From positions 1,900,629-1,964,628 of the forward strand of contig KB906767.1 of the NCBI GenBank assembly GCA_000381625.1: a DNA stretch of 64,000 nt, read 5' to 3'. Numbering within the stretch: the first letter of the stretch is position 1; the number at the start of each line of letters is the position of its first letter. The position numbers were made by a program, and so were the translations under genes. Shown piece after piece: positions 34,260 to 43,724 of this stretch. Under the pieces are notes generated by a model. That model made no database searches. It saw nothing but the letters and a program-made list of their open reading frames with translations, and was not told where the DNA came from. Source of the DNA: Bryobacterales bacterium KBS 96 (GTDB lineage Bacteria; Acidobacteriota; Terriglobia; Bryobacterales; Bryobacteraceae).

Positions 34260-37200
34260 TCAGAATTGTAATCGTAGGGCGAAATTGATCACTCTCGAAG
34301 TGGAAGAGCCGCTTAGGTAATTTCCGTTCGTACTCGTAATGACCGGCGCGGTATCGGGAGAACTGATATCGCCGTCCGGATATCCGAAGTTAGGATGGTT
34401 GAAAGCGTTCGAGAAAGTGGTCTGGAACCTCAGCGTGCTGCGCTCGGTGAGCCGGAACTCCTTCATCAGAGCCAAGTCTATGTTCTTCATCGCAGGAGTC
34501 TGCAGGATGTTGACGCCCGAGTTGCCGAACCTGCCGATGTTGTCGGGACTGTCGCAAACCGGGTTGTCGTTCGGGCAGCCGGGCACCCGGAAAGCCGCGA
34601 CGTTAAACCAGTTGTCGATGCTTTGATGAGCAGGATATAAGGGCGCTTCGGCGATCCTATCGGGACGGCCGCCGATCGTGTTCGTATTGGACGGATCGAA
34701 GCCGTCGAAAGTCGGCGTGAACCACTGGCCGGTTTGCAATGTGACCACCGTGGATAGACGCCAGCCTCCCAGGAACGCGTCGGCAACACGCGGCATCTGG
34801 CTCAGAAAACGCTGATTTCGTCCGACGGGGAGGGCATAAACCGCATCCGCGTAGAAACGATGTATGGGCGTGTAGGCGTTATTTCCCCATTCCGCGCGGC
34901 GATCGAACTGGTTTTGAATGGGATTGTCTGCAAAAACCCAGTCGTTATCAGACTGGTCTGTCAGATCCCGCGCCCAGGTCCAACCCGTGCTGAGTTGCAG
35001 GTTGCCTTTACGTTTCGCGGCCGAAACCTGCAACGAGTTGTATTTTTGGCTCGCGCCGTTTTCGTACCACGTGATGGTATTGAACTTAGGGTTGGGCAGT
35101 TCGCTGACAGAGAAGGGCGCGGTGCTTGGCGGCGGCTGGTTGATATTACGCCCGTAAAGAAGATTCACGGCGTGCGATCCGACGTACGCCACGGAAATTC
35201 CGACGGTTCCGATTTGCCGCTCCAGGGTAACGTTCCATTGCTGGAGGTAAGGCACTGTAAGGTTCGGGTTAAAACCGGACGCGTCAGAGAACCCTCCGAC
35301 CTCCCCGGCCGCCGGCGCAAACGGATTGGGGAAGGTGAGCAGCGGCACCCCATCATTGATGGAATTGAAATACGTAACGCTTCCGCCGAAAGGACCTCCT
35401 TCCAAGTTCCTCGCAATCGTGCCATAAACCGTGTTTCCGAACAGCCCATACCCTGCACGGATCACTGTCTTTCCATTCGAGGTCAGCTTGTACGCCAGTC
35501 CGACGCGGGGATAAAAATTGGTCTTGTGATTCTCCAGCAACGACCCTGACGGGTAGCCCGCTTCCTTATCCGAAATAATCTTCACGTCTGTCGGGAAGAG
35601 CGGGTTGACGGCGCTCAGTCCTGCGCTTGGCACCACCAGCGCGCCGGCGGCAGGACTGTAGTTGAAAATTCGTCCGAATTTGTCGGTATAGGGCGGCGTC
35701 AGTTCCCAGCGCACACCGTAACTCAAGCTGAGTCGCGGGGTAACCTTAAACTGGTCCTGCGCGTAGAGGGTCCACATTTTACCGCGCAAGTATGAGCTCG
35801 GCGCCGGATTCGACAATCCCGTCGTTTGGGGCAGACCCAGTAGAAAATCCGCATAGGCGGCGCCAGAGTACCGGCCGCTGAAGCTGAAAGAACCGTATAG
35901 ATTGTTCGGCAGATAATTCTGGTTGTTTTCGTCGTAGATAAAATCCACGCCGAACTTGAACGCATGCTTCCCATAAGTCCAACTCAGGTTGTCGGTTACT
36001 TCGAAGTTGGTCAGGGCCTTGTCGTGAATGGAGTAACTGCTTGTGCCCGTCAGGCCGGTGATGCTGAGCGTAGGCTGGCCGGGAATGCCGGTGTTGGTAA
36101 CCCCCTGAATACCAACCTGACTGATGATCTGGTCACCCTTGAGCGTGCTCGCAACGTCGCTAATGTCGCGGGAAAAGCCCGTTCGAAACTCGTTCAATAG
36201 CGATGGGCTGAAGATATGGCTCCAGGAAAATATAGCGCTGCTGTCGTTTCGTTGCTGGTTATACGTGCCCACCGGGGGTAAAAGGCCTCGCTGCCCGAGG
36301 ATCGGCATCCAGTGATAGCTGTACCGCCCGAATACAGTGTCGCGCTCGCTGAAGTAATGGTCGACTCGTCCGTCCACAATATTGAAATCCGTAATGCTCG
36401 GCAGATTGCCGCACCAGTTCCCTGCTGTCTGCCCCGAGGCGCCGCAGTTAGGCAGGGGATAGAAGTAGTCTTGTAGCTTCTGCGAAACCGGGTTGATCAT
36501 GCTGGACGGGATCACGTTGTTCGGAAAAGCGTCGCCGGTGAATGGGTTCTTCACTACCTTGTCGTTCGCCAGCAAGCTAGTGAAGTCGCCCGTCCGCCAG
36601 GCAGTCAGGGGCGTATTGTCCTTTACCACCGTAGCCCGATGGTTGCGCGACCCCTCGTAATCCGCAAAGAAGAATGTTTTGTTCTTCCTGATCGGGCCCC
36701 CGATGCTCCCCGCAAAGTCGTTGTAAACGCCAAATGGCACGGAGGTCGCGAAGAAATCCCGCGCGTTGAGGGCACTGCCGTTGTAGTCGTAATACAGGCT
36801 GCCATGATATTGGTTTGTGCCCGACTTGCTGACTGTCGTAACCGTAGTGGCGCCCTTGAATTCCGCCGGAGAATTCACCAGTGTGTAATTGATTTCCGCG
36901 ACATTCTCCAGGCCGGGCCCGATTCCCGATCCGCCGGACCCGACCAGATCCTGCATTTCGACAATGCCATCGTTGGTCCAATACGTATCGATCTGGCGCG
37001 CTCCGGGCCCGGAATAGTTTCCGGAATCGTTCACGGCGATGCCGGGGTTGTACATCACAAAGCCCTGCGTCGAGTTGCCCTGGCGCACCATGGCGGCCGA
37101 GTCGAGCAACTGAGTATCCGTTTTCACGTAACTCGTGGTGGCAGTTTCGGTATTGATGACCGGGACTGTTCCTTGTACCTCCACTTGGGTGTTGGTGGAC

Positions 37201-37610
37201 CCAACGGTCAACTGGACGTCCACCGTGACCACGTGATTCGCATCGAGCAGTACACCCGGCCTCTCCTGAGCGCTAAATCCGCTCTTCTCGATGCGCACTT
37301 TATAGGAGCCAGGGATCAGGTCGGGAACCGTGAACACACCACCTGCACCCGTGGCCGAGCGCCGCGTAAAGCCGGTCTGTTCGTTACTGACGGATATTTG
37401 GGCGTCCGGAACGGCCGCCCCGCTCGGATCCGTAACAACCCCGGTGATAGAACCAAATGTCGTCTGGGCCCGTGCGGAATGGAAACAGAGCAACGCCCCG
37501 ACGAGAGCCACGACAATGGTTGGCAGGCGGCGACCCAGCCTTTGCATCACCGAGGAAGCGATGTTTGATACACCGGCGAATGTAGAACCCCTACGACAAG
37601 CAGCGAGCAT
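34260..37610 (-). CDS. Oar-like TonB-dependent receptor with carboxypeptidase-regulatory-like domain
   Basis: A 1116-residue outer-membrane receptor. A signal region (LPTIVVALVGALLCFHSARAQ) leads to an Ig-like domain (FGSITGVVTDPSGAAVPDAQISV, about 50-130), a plug and a large beta barrel ending VINFALRLQF. ATG 37610 is kept because AGGGG lies about 8 nt before it and the predicted promoter just upstream fits; the ATG at 37547 (residue 22), directly before the signal peptide, is an alternative. The sulfatase-fold gene follows on the same strand, apparently translationally coupled, so the pair may handle one phosphorylated or sulfated glycan. Substrate unknown. Confidence 0.9.
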   Translation of the reverse strand: MLAACRRGSTFAGVSNIASSVMQRLGRRLPTIVVALVGALLCFHSARAQTTFGSITGVVTDPSGAAVPDAQISVSNEQTGFTRRSATGAGGVFTVPDLIPGSYKVRIEKSGFSAQERPGVLLDANHVVTVDVQLTVGSTNTQVEVQGTVPVINTETATTSYVKTDTQLLDSAAMVRQGNSTQGFVMYNPGIAVNDSGNYSGPGARQIDTYWTNDGIVEMQDLVGSGGSGIGPGLENVAEINYTLVNSPAEFKGATTVTTVSKSGTNQYHGSLYYDYNGSALNARDFFATSVPFGVYNDFAGSIGGPIRKNKTFFFADYEGSRNHRATVVKDNTPLTAWRTGDFTSLLANDKVVKNPFTGDAFPNNVIPSSMINPVSQKLQDYFYPLPNCGASGQTAGNWCGNLPSITDFNIVDGRVDHYFSERDTVFGRYSYHWMPILGQRGLLPPVGTYNQQRNDSSAIFSWSHIFSPSLLNEFRTGFSRDISDVASTLKGDQIISQVGIQGVTNTGIPGQPTLSITGLTGTSSYSIHDKALTNFEVTDNLSWTYGKHAFKFGVDFIYDENNQNYLPNNLYGSFSFSGRYSGAAYADFLLGLPQTTGLSNPAPSSYLRGKMWTLYAQDQFKVTPRLSLSYGVRWELTPPYTDKFGRIFNYSPAAGALVVPSAGLSAVNPLFPTDVKIISDKEAGYPSGSLLENHKTNFYPRVGLAYKLTSNGKTVIRAGYGLFGNTVYGTIARNLEGGPFGGSVTYFNSINDGVPLLTFPNPFAPAAGEVGGFSDASGFNPNLTVPYLQQWNVTLERQIGTVGISVAYVGSHAVNLLYGRNINQPPPSTAPFSVSELPNPKFNTITWYENGASQKYNSLQVSAAKRKGNLQLSTGWTWARDLTDQSDNDWVFADNPIQNQFDRRAEWGNNAYTPIHRFYADAVYALPVGRNQRFLSQMPRVADAFLGGWRLSTVVTLQTGQWFTPTFDGFDPSNTNTIGGRPDRIAEAPLYPAHQSIDNWFNVAAFRVPGCPNDNPVCDSPDNIGRFGNSGVNILQTPAMKNIDLALMKEFRLTERSTLRFQTTFSNAFNHPNFGYPDGDISSPDTAPVITSTNGNYLSGSSTSRVINFALRLQF

Positions 37611-37636
37611 AAGTCACCCCTTTTGGCGCCTGAGAC

Positions 37637-37666
37637 ATATTACCCAGAGAAACGTTACTCCGTCAA
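37637..37666 (-). promoter_or_regulatory. Predicted promoter of the receptor/sulfatase-fold unit
   Basis: On the minus strand TTGACG (37661-37666), an 18-nt spacer and TAATAT (37637-37642). Transcription would start near 37630, about 20 nt before the ATG at 37610, which includes the AGGGG site. This supports the longer start. Confidence 0.6.
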
Positions 37667-37704
37667 AGGAATTCTTTCTCCAATCGCAGCCGTGAGCTGG
37701 CTTT

Positions 37705-39249
37705 CTATTTGCCGCCAGGGTGCTGCAGAAAATAAACGAGTTGGCTGGAAGCTTGGAAAGCCCAGTTGAAGGCACGGGCGGGCTGGTTCAGATCTCTATT
37801 AATAACTGCCTGAAACAGCGTCTCGAAACGCTTCCGATAGACGTCCCTGCGAATCGGATCCTGGCTGAAGTACACGCCCATAGCGAACTGGTAAGACATT
37901 TCCGTGTCGTGGCGGGTCATGTCCCCGAGCACGGTGGAAGGTAGTTCGCCGGGTTGGCCGGCGAAACAGTTGATCACATAATAGGCGCTTCTACCGTCCG
38001 GCTGAAGACCTTTTCGGTCAAGGAAGTCGAGCCATCGGAGCACCATGTCGGGGATACGCGGGTCGCCAGTCAATGTCCAGTACTGGAAGGTAGGGTCGAG
38101 GAGCATGGCCATCATCCAAGCGGAAGTGGCGCCGCGAAAAGTGGCCTCCGTCGGGTCGTATTGGGCCCAGTTCTCCCGGTACGAACCGTCCGGCGGGCGT
38201 CCGTCCGGAGGCTGCCGCTGGTGCTGATAAAGGGCGTCCGCGTAGTTCTTGGCCTTGTCCCAATAAACCCGGTCTCCTGTCATCTCCCAACCGTGCAGCA
38301 CGCCCAGCCAGCCGTAAGCCTCATGGCGTGGCGTCCAGAAGCCGCCGTGGTACACCGGGTCCCAGCGATTCAGTATGAGGTTGGCCATTATCTTTGCGGT
38401 CTCGAGCATGCGCTCATCACCGGTCAGCAGATAATGGATGTGCATCGCCCTGGGGTACACATACTTCAAGTCAGGTTTCCCTTTTGGGATGAACATGCCC
38501 GCGTCGGGGCCGTCCATCTTGGTGTGGGTTCTTACGAAATGCGCCGCCTGATACGCCGCCTCAAGATACTTCCGGTCGCCGTTGCGGACATACATTTTGT
38601 ACCAGCACGTGGTGCGGTCAAAAAGCCAGTGGTCATAGGTCTCGCTATCGATGTACTTGAGCGAACCGGGAAAGTTCTTCTCGACGAGGCGATCGTACGC
38701 TGAGTAGGCGCCGGACTCAGCGGCAGGCACTTGCGGGCCTACGATCCAGGAATCGCAGAGCCATTTGGCCGGAATCAGCGCAAGCACGCGCGGGCCCTTC
38801 AACCCCGTCGGATCTATCAGCGTGTCCGCCACAGGAACGAAATGCGAGGAGTGCTTGAGGGATGACGGGCTTCCAAAGAGCACTTTTACTGTCTGTATTT
38901 TTTCGTGGTCGAAGCTCGCTCGGAATTGGATTTGGAGCGAGCGAATGGACCCTTGCTTCCCGTTGATGCGCCATGGCTCGAGCGGGCGGACGGCGGCTTG
39001 GACTTCTTTACCGGAGGCCGTCAGCACGCGGGCGAGGCCTGCATCATAGAGGAAGCCAGGTGGGAGCGGAAGGCCAAAGTTGACGATCGCTTCCGAGGAA
39101 TTTTGAGCCCGAGCCACGAGCGTGACGGTCACTTGGTCTGGCGGTTTAATCGGACGCGGCCTGTCCATTGCGTGAACAGTTCCGGCGAGGAGTAACAGGA
39201 AAAAGAGGATCACGACTGGCCTCCACCAAAAATGCTCGCCGGATTCCAC
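37705..39249 (-). CDS. Exported polysaccharide-active protein (exo-rhamnogalacturonan-lyase-like layout)
   Basis: A 514-residue protein with a signal peptide (VVILFFLLLLAGTVHA), a beta-sandwich domain (about 30-170, with the NFGLPLPPGFL motif) and an alpha/alpha toroid-like domain (about 200-510) rich in paired helices and aromatic motifs (DRTTCWYKMYVRNGDRKYLEAAYQAAHFV; HEAYGWLGVLHGWEMTGD). This recalls the exo-rhamnogalacturonan lyase and YetA-like group, but I cannot confirm the catalytic residues. It ends the group starting with the TPR gene at 43672, 37 nt after the TIM-barrel gene. Probable role: degradation of a pectin-like side chain in the periplasm. Confidence 0.65.
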   Translation of the reverse strand: MESGEHFWWRPVVILFFLLLLAGTVHAMDRPRPIKPPDQVTVTLVARAQNSSEAIVNFGLPLPPGFLYDAGLARVLTASGKEVQAAVRPLEPWRINGKQGSIRSLQIQFRASFDHEKIQTVKVLFGSPSSLKHSSHFVPVADTLIDPTGLKGPRVLALIPAKWLCDSWIVGPQVPAAESGAYSAYDRLVEKNFPGSLKYIDSETYDHWLFDRTTCWYKMYVRNGDRKYLEAAYQAAHFVRTHTKMDGPDAGMFIPKGKPDLKYVYPRAMHIHYLLTGDERMLETAKIMANLILNRWDPVYHGGFWTPRHEAYGWLGVLHGWEMTGDRVYWDKAKNYADALYQHQRQPPDGRPPDGSYRENWAQYDPTEATFRGATSAWMMAMLLDPTFQYWTLTGDPRIPDMVLRWLDFLDRKGLQPDGRSAYYVINCFAGQPGELPSTVLGDMTRHDTEMSYQFAMGVYFSQDPIRRDVYRKRFETLFQAVINRDLNQPARAFNWAFQASSQLVYFLQHPGGK

Positions 39250-39286
39250 AGTGCATTCGGCTATCCGAACGACATAGCTAGTGGAT

Positions 39287-40201
39287 CTAGGCCAGATACT
39301 CCTCCGTCAAATTCAGGAGTTTGCGGATACCATTTTCAGGAGTATCTAAACCTTCGAATTCGAGTGAATACAGGCCGTTGAAACCAGCATTCCGCATGAC
39401 CTTCATTGAAGCCGGAAAATCGTCCGCATAGAACTTTCCGCGGGCAGCGATGCCATCCTTCGAGTGGCAAATATTAGATGCGTATGGCGCCAGCATCCGA
39501 AGTTGGCTCAGAGCAAAGCTTGCCGACCTCGTCGCGAAGTTCCCAAAATCAGGGCACGTTCCAGTGCGATCACGCCCAAGCTTTCCGATGACGGAGGTTA
39601 GGGTTTCCGCCGATTCACGTTTCAAATCATCGTTATGGAACAGTACCTTGACCGCTAGTCGATGAGCCACGTCAACGAAGGGCGTCAAATTGCGCGCGGC
39701 AACCGTTGGGTCGACGGCGCCCTCACCTGTTAATGCAACCGTAATACTGGGACAGCCAAGGGCCACAGCTACACCGACCCAGCGCTCCGCGAACTCAGCC
39801 ACTGCCCGAGGATTGCCGCCCTGCCCAAAGACGCCGCCGGGAAGTTCCACGCCCATCAAATTACAGCAGCGAGACTTTGCCCTCGTAAGACCCGCCTTTA
39901 CTCTGTCGATTGTGGAGGGATTGGTGTCAACGAAATGCTGCGGCAGAAATTCGACATTGTGAATCTTGAAGTGATCCGCGAGAAATTGCGGGAAATCGGC
40001 CTGCGTAAGCAATGGATACTTTGAGTCGCGGTATTCATGCATTTCAGGCGTGTCGAAATAGGCGCGAAACGGCCAGGAATTGCACGCAAGCCGCTCCAGC
40101 TTGCCACTGTTCGATCGGTCCCTCGCCCGGGCCGGGAGATACGCAAGCAGAGTAGCGGCAGCGCAGCCCAGGAAATTTCTTCGTTTGATGCCCATATTCA
40201 T
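39287..40201 (-). CDS. Tat-exported sugar-phosphate isomerase/epimerase-like TIM-barrel protein
   Basis: A 304-residue protein with a twin-arginine signal (MGIKRRNFLGCAAATLLAYLP). The rest resembles the xylose isomerase-like TIM-barrel family (AP endonuclease 2 fold): NVEFLPQHF, CNLMGVELPGG, a metal-site glutamate region and HNDDLKRE, CPDFGNFA, NICHSKDGIA, YSLEFEG, where Glu, Asp and His would bind the metal. The export signal is unusual for the family but common when encoded with GMC oxidoreductases in this phylum. It follows the GMC/small-subunit pair and probably processes the oxidised glycoside in the periplasm. Substrate unknown. Confidence 0.85.
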   Translation of the reverse strand: MNMGIKRRNFLGCAAATLLAYLPARARDRSNSGKLERLACNSWPFRAYFDTPEMHEYRDSKYPLLTQADFPQFLADHFKIHNVEFLPQHFVDTNPSTIDRVKAGLTRAKSRCCNLMGVELPGGVFGQGGNPRAVAEFAERWVGVAVALGCPSITVALTGEGAVDPTVAARNLTPFVDVAHRLAVKVLFHNDDLKRESAETLTSVIGKLGRDRTGTCPDFGNFATRSASFALSQLRMLAPYASNICHSKDGIAARGKFYADDFPASMKVMRNAGFNGLYSLEFEGLDTPENGIRKLLNLTEEYLA

Positions 40202-40258
40202 TTCAGTCCAATCTCACACATGATCGACTTTTATATATTGTGTGCGCTGCAAGTACTT

Positions 40259-41026
40259 CTATTTCGACCGACATCCCGGCGACTTCGCGTAGAAGGCATT
40301 TCCTTTGAAATCGAGCTCTTTGAGACCCATTGACGACGTGTAAAACCCTTTTATCGTTTCTGATTTCAAGAAATCAAAGAGCTGAGTTCCTGGATTTTGA
40401 GCTTGTTTGTCGGCACGCTCGTCGCTGATTGCGCGCAGTAGCGCGACCTGCTGCTCTATCTCCAGATCCAAAAAATCCTTCGAATACTGCGCTGTTGCGG
40501 CGGCAGAAACCCATGCAAGTCCCTCACGGCAAGTATTTTCCGGGTTCGACGATTCAAGCTGTTTGACGCGGGCAGAGCCATAATAGGCCACGGCCAAGTC
40601 ACGGTAGCGAGGGTGCACACGAAGCGCGGCCTCACGAACACCGCCACCGCTCCAAGCCCGCAGATCAATCCATTCCGCTATTTCCTGACTCACGCCTTGA
40701 CGATCGTTCTCGTTGTTCCTCGAAACTTCACCAAGTAGCAATCCCGCCAAACGGCGGATGCTTGCGAATTCCGATTCAGCAAAGAATAGAGGCTTGAATG
40801 GTTCGCTTCGAGGATGAATGTAATCGGTCGGGCAGTCCGGAGCGGCAGGATGGAACCGCTTTGTGTTCATTAACGCGTGGCTGAGGTGATCGGCAGAGGG
40901 TTGGTAGAGCCCCGGGGGAAGTTGATCTGCACTTTGAATCGCAGCCTGAGCCCTGTCTGACAAGTCCAAACCGACGGCAGCCTGGCCAATTGTCACGATC
41001 CAATCCCGGCGAGTTTGGTCGCTCAT
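40259..41026 (-). CDS. Gluconate 2-dehydrogenase subunit 3-family protein
   Basis: A 255-residue protein starting at ATG 41026, AGGGA about 9 nt upstream; a longer frame to 41053 would overlap the GMC gene. The N-terminus (QTRRDWIVTIGQAAVG) carries a twin-arginine signal. The central part (FFAESEFASIRRLAGLLLGE) is the family signature, and the C-terminal half ends in FDFLKSETIKGFYTSSMGLKEL. Subunit 3 helps export and support the GMC-type catalytic subunit as a hitch-hiker through Tat. It lies 16 nt after the GMC gene, so the two form one enzyme. Confidence 0.88.
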   Translation of the reverse strand: MSDQTRRDWIVTIGQAAVGLDLSDRAQAAIQSADQLPPGLYQPSADHLSHALMNTKRFHPAAPDCPTDYIHPRSEPFKPLFFAESEFASIRRLAGLLLGEVSRNNENDRQGVSQEIAEWIDLRAWSGGGVREAALRVHPRYRDLAVAYYGSARVKQLESSNPENTCREGLAWVSAAATAQYSKDFLDLEIEQQVALLRAISDERADKQAQNPGTQLFDFLKSETIKGFYTSSMGLKELDFKGNAFYAKSPGCRSK

Positions 41027-41042
41027 GTCCCGCGTTCCCTTC

Positions 41043-42737
41043 CTACAACTCACGTTTCTTGTACGCGTCGACGAGGTAATCCGAAGCGCGCACCGAAATC
41101 GCCATGATCGTCAGTGTTGGTTCGTAACACCCCTGCGTCACGAAGGCGGCCCCGTCCGTCACAAACACATTTTTTACATCATGCACCTGGTTGAAGGCAT
41201 TCAGCACGCTCTTCTTCGGATCGGTCCCCATGCGTGCGGTCCCACATTCATGAATGTTTTTCCCGAATACACTCAGGTCTTCACGTGGGGGCTCCGCGTT
41301 CTTTACCCCGCAGGCATCTAGCATGTTCGCGATGTCCTGCCGCATGGCTTTGGCCATAGCGTGTTCGTTCTCTCCATAACTTGCGCTAATTCGCAAGGCC
41401 GGTATGCCCCAGGCGTCCTTCTTCTCCGAGTCAAGCTCGACGAAATTCTCGAAACGCGGCAAACATTCCCCTTGCGCCTCGAGTGACAGAAAATAGGGGA
41501 TCTGGCTGCGTACCTTGTCTCGCCATTCTGGTCCGAATCCTGGTAAAGAAAAAGCCTGTTCGTAAAGCTGTTGGCTTGCGGTTCCGTCGAAACGATATCC
41601 CCGCAGGAAGCGGCCATCCTTATGGCCGTTCGTATTTGCATATTTTGGAATAAGAAAGCCACAAGGATTTCCCGTCGCTTCCCGTTTTGCGCTCTTCAGT
41701 GAAGCGAGTTCGCCACCAGCGCCCTCCACTGTAAAATGATCCATCAGGTAGTGCCCCAGAACGCCACTCGAATTGCCGATGCCGTTTGGAAATCGTGAAG
41801 AGCGCGAGTTCAACAGAATTCTGGTCGATTCAAGCGTGGCAGCGGCGAGGACGACCACCTTGGCACGCGCTTCCCTATGGCGCTTTGCCACACGGCTAAT
41901 GTAGTGAACGCCTGTCGCCCTGCCTTCGGTATCGGTTGTGATGTGACTCACAACGGCATCACTTAGCAACGTAAATCGGCCGGTTTTAGCGGCCGCCGGC
42001 AGCGTTACCGACGGGCTATTGAAGTAGGATGCCGTATGGCAACCCCGTTGGCACTGATCGCAATAGTGGCATGCCGGACGGCCATTATGGGAGACGGTCA
42101 GATTCGCAACCCGGTCGGGCATGAGCCGCCAGCCAAACCGCCTGCCAATCACATCCTTTGCGAGTAACTCACCGCACGAAAGATTCATCGGGGGCAAAAA
42201 CTTCCCGTCCGGCATTTGCGAAAGACCTTCGTGCGAGCCGCTGACCCCAATGTAGCTCTCCACTCGGTCGTAGTAGGGCTCCAGCTCCGCATAGCTGAAC
42301 GGCCAGTCTTGCTCGTGCCCATCCCGCCGTGCCGCTTTGAATTCGTAGTCGCTGTACCGGTAGCTTTCCCGCGCCCAGCAAAATGTCTTGCCGCCAACCT
42401 GCCGCCCACGAATCCACATAAAGGGCTTGTCGGCCGGGAATGTGTAGGGATGCTCGTTGTCATCCACGAAAAACTGATGACTATACTCATCGCAGGCATA
42501 GCAAAGGCGCTGGACCGGCTGATTTGCCAGCATTTGCTTTTGATTTCCGAAGCCGCGATATCTCACCTGATAGGGCCATGCGTGTTCGGTAAAATCCCGG
42601 CTTGGGACCCGCGCTGGGCCTGCCTCGAGCATCAGAACTTCCATCCCCTTTTCGGTGAGTTCCTTGGCTACCCAGCCGCCGCTCGCTCCCGATCCAACAA
42701 TCAGAGCATCATAGACCTTGTTCTCAATCGCAGGCAT
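41043..42737 (-). CDS. GMC-family FAD oxidoreductase (glycoside/gluconate dehydrogenase-type)
   Basis: A 564-residue flavoprotein. The FAD loop GSGASGG (residues 15-21) follows YDALIV, and Glu38 (LEAG) fits the ribose-binding Glu. C-terminal active site: the catalytic His in NIHECGTARMG, and a GCYEPTLTI motif where NP-type Asn is more usual, so Glu replaces the second catalytic residue. A cysteine-rich segment CDQCQRGCHT (about 225-235) is typical of the gluconate-2-dehydrogenase type. Start 42737 has GAGG 6 nt upstream; an alternative start at 42776 overlaps the TPR gene by 4 nt. The Tat-exported small subunit follows. Function: oxidation of a sugar or glycoside in the periplasm. Confidence 0.88.
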   Translation of the reverse strand: MPAIENKVYDALIVGSGASGGWVAKELTEKGMEVLMLEAGPARVPSRDFTEHAWPYQVRYRGFGNQKQMLANQPVQRLCYACDEYSHQFFVDDNEHPYTFPADKPFMWIRGRQVGGKTFCWARESYRYSDYEFKAARRDGHEQDWPFSYAELEPYYDRVESYIGVSGSHEGLSQMPDGKFLPPMNLSCGELLAKDVIGRRFGWRLMPDRVANLTVSHNGRPACHYCDQCQRGCHTASYFNSPSVTLPAAAKTGRFTLLSDAVVSHITTDTEGRATGVHYISRVAKRHREARAKVVVLAAATLESTRILLNSRSSRFPNGIGNSSGVLGHYLMDHFTVEGAGGELASLKSAKREATGNPCGFLIPKYANTNGHKDGRFLRGYRFDGTASQQLYEQAFSLPGFGPEWRDKVRSQIPYFLSLEAQGECLPRFENFVELDSEKKDAWGIPALRISASYGENEHAMAKAMRQDIANMLDACGVKNAEPPREDLSVFGKNIHECGTARMGTDPKKSVLNAFNQVHDVKNVFVTDGAAFVTQGCYEPTLTIMAISVRASDYLVDAYKKREL

Positions 42738-42772
42738 TGGGCGCCTCGCTATAAAAGCTTTTGACCGCCACA

Positions 42773-43672
42773 TCATCCTCCCAGGCCACGTAACGCCTTT
42801 ACCTTGGCAAATTCACGTTCGGCATCCTGTTGGCGTCTGGCCTTCAGGTAAGCACGACCCAACTGATAGTGTATGTAAGGTTTCGTCGGGCTGGCCTTTG
42901 CTGCTCTTTCCAGATGCTTGATCGCCGTCGGGACATCCCCGGCCACTAATTTCGCTTTTCCGTATTCGTAGTTGGCGTTCGCGTCGTTTGGCTCAACGTC
43001 CAGGACTCGTACCAGTTCTGCCATTCCCGCCGAAACGTCATTCATATGCAGCAGGGCGACGGCCAGATCGTACCGGGCCGTCACATTCTTAGGATTAATA
43101 TCGAGTTCGTTAAGGAATTCAGCCTTTGCTTCCTCCAAACGATTCTGCTTTAGAAAGAGTAGTCCTAGGTTGTAATGGGCTTCCCGTAAACGCGGGTTCG
43201 ACCGCAGCGCTTCTCTAAACTCTTCCTCTGCAGGCTCAGTTTGCGATACACTCGCATAAACCTGACCCCATAGCAAATGGAGTTCAGCGGAGTTTGGATG
43301 TCGCTTCAGAAGGTCGATGAAAACCGCCTGCGCGGCGGCGACTTGCTTCGTTCGAGCATATGCTGCGCCCAGCGCCAGCAACACCTGAATATCGTTAGGT
43401 TCCGCCTGCCGGGACCTGATCAATGCCGGAATTGCGTGCTCAAAGTCCTTCGACTGGAACAGCGCCAGTCCAATTTGCTTATCGATACCGGCCAATCCGG
43501 GATGCTGCTGCTTTTCGAGTATGAATTCGCGCGCGGCTGTCTCGTACTTTCCCTCTGCCACAGCTTTAGCCCCGAGTTCGTAATGACTGGCTTGGACTGC
43601 CAGCGCATTTGCGCTGAAAACGATGGTCCCAACGATTGCAACCAACCGCATTCTGAAACCCGAACCGATCAT
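42773..43672 (-). CDS. Exported tetratricopeptide-repeat protein
   Basis: A 299-residue protein with a signal peptide (MRLVAIVGTIVFSANALAV) and about seven TPR units (DIQVLLALGAAYARTKQVAAAQAVFIDLL; REAHYNLGLLFLKQNRLEEAKAEF; KPYIHYQLGRAYLKARRQQDAEREF). It ends 4 nt inside the possible upstream start of the GMC gene, so it is the first gene of the glycoside-oxidation set. Such TPR proteins may scaffold periplasmic enzymes. It diverges by 52 nt from the receptor gene at 43725, so the oxidoreductase set and receptor probably share a control region. Confidence 0.83.
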   Translation of the reverse strand: MIGSGFRMRLVAIVGTIVFSANALAVQASHYELGAKAVAEGKYETAAREFILEKQQHPGLAGIDKQIGLALFQSKDFEHAIPALIRSRQAEPNDIQVLLALGAAYARTKQVAAAQAVFIDLLKRHPNSAELHLLWGQVYASVSQTEPAEEEFREALRSNPRLREAHYNLGLLFLKQNRLEEAKAEFLNELDINPKNVTARYDLAVALLHMNDVSAGMAELVRVLDVEPNDANANYEYGKAKLVAGDVPTAIKHLERAAKASPTKPYIHYQLGRAYLKARRQQDAEREFAKVKALRGLGG

Positions 43673-43724
43673 TCTGACACTATCATTCCGATTAGTTCAT
43701 TTCTGCGTCCCCAGGAGGGAACAT

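Noticed and set aside
36639-37568. Plus-strand frame over the receptor gene
   Set aside because: No motif; the minus strand encodes a complete receptor with carboxypeptidase-like domain.
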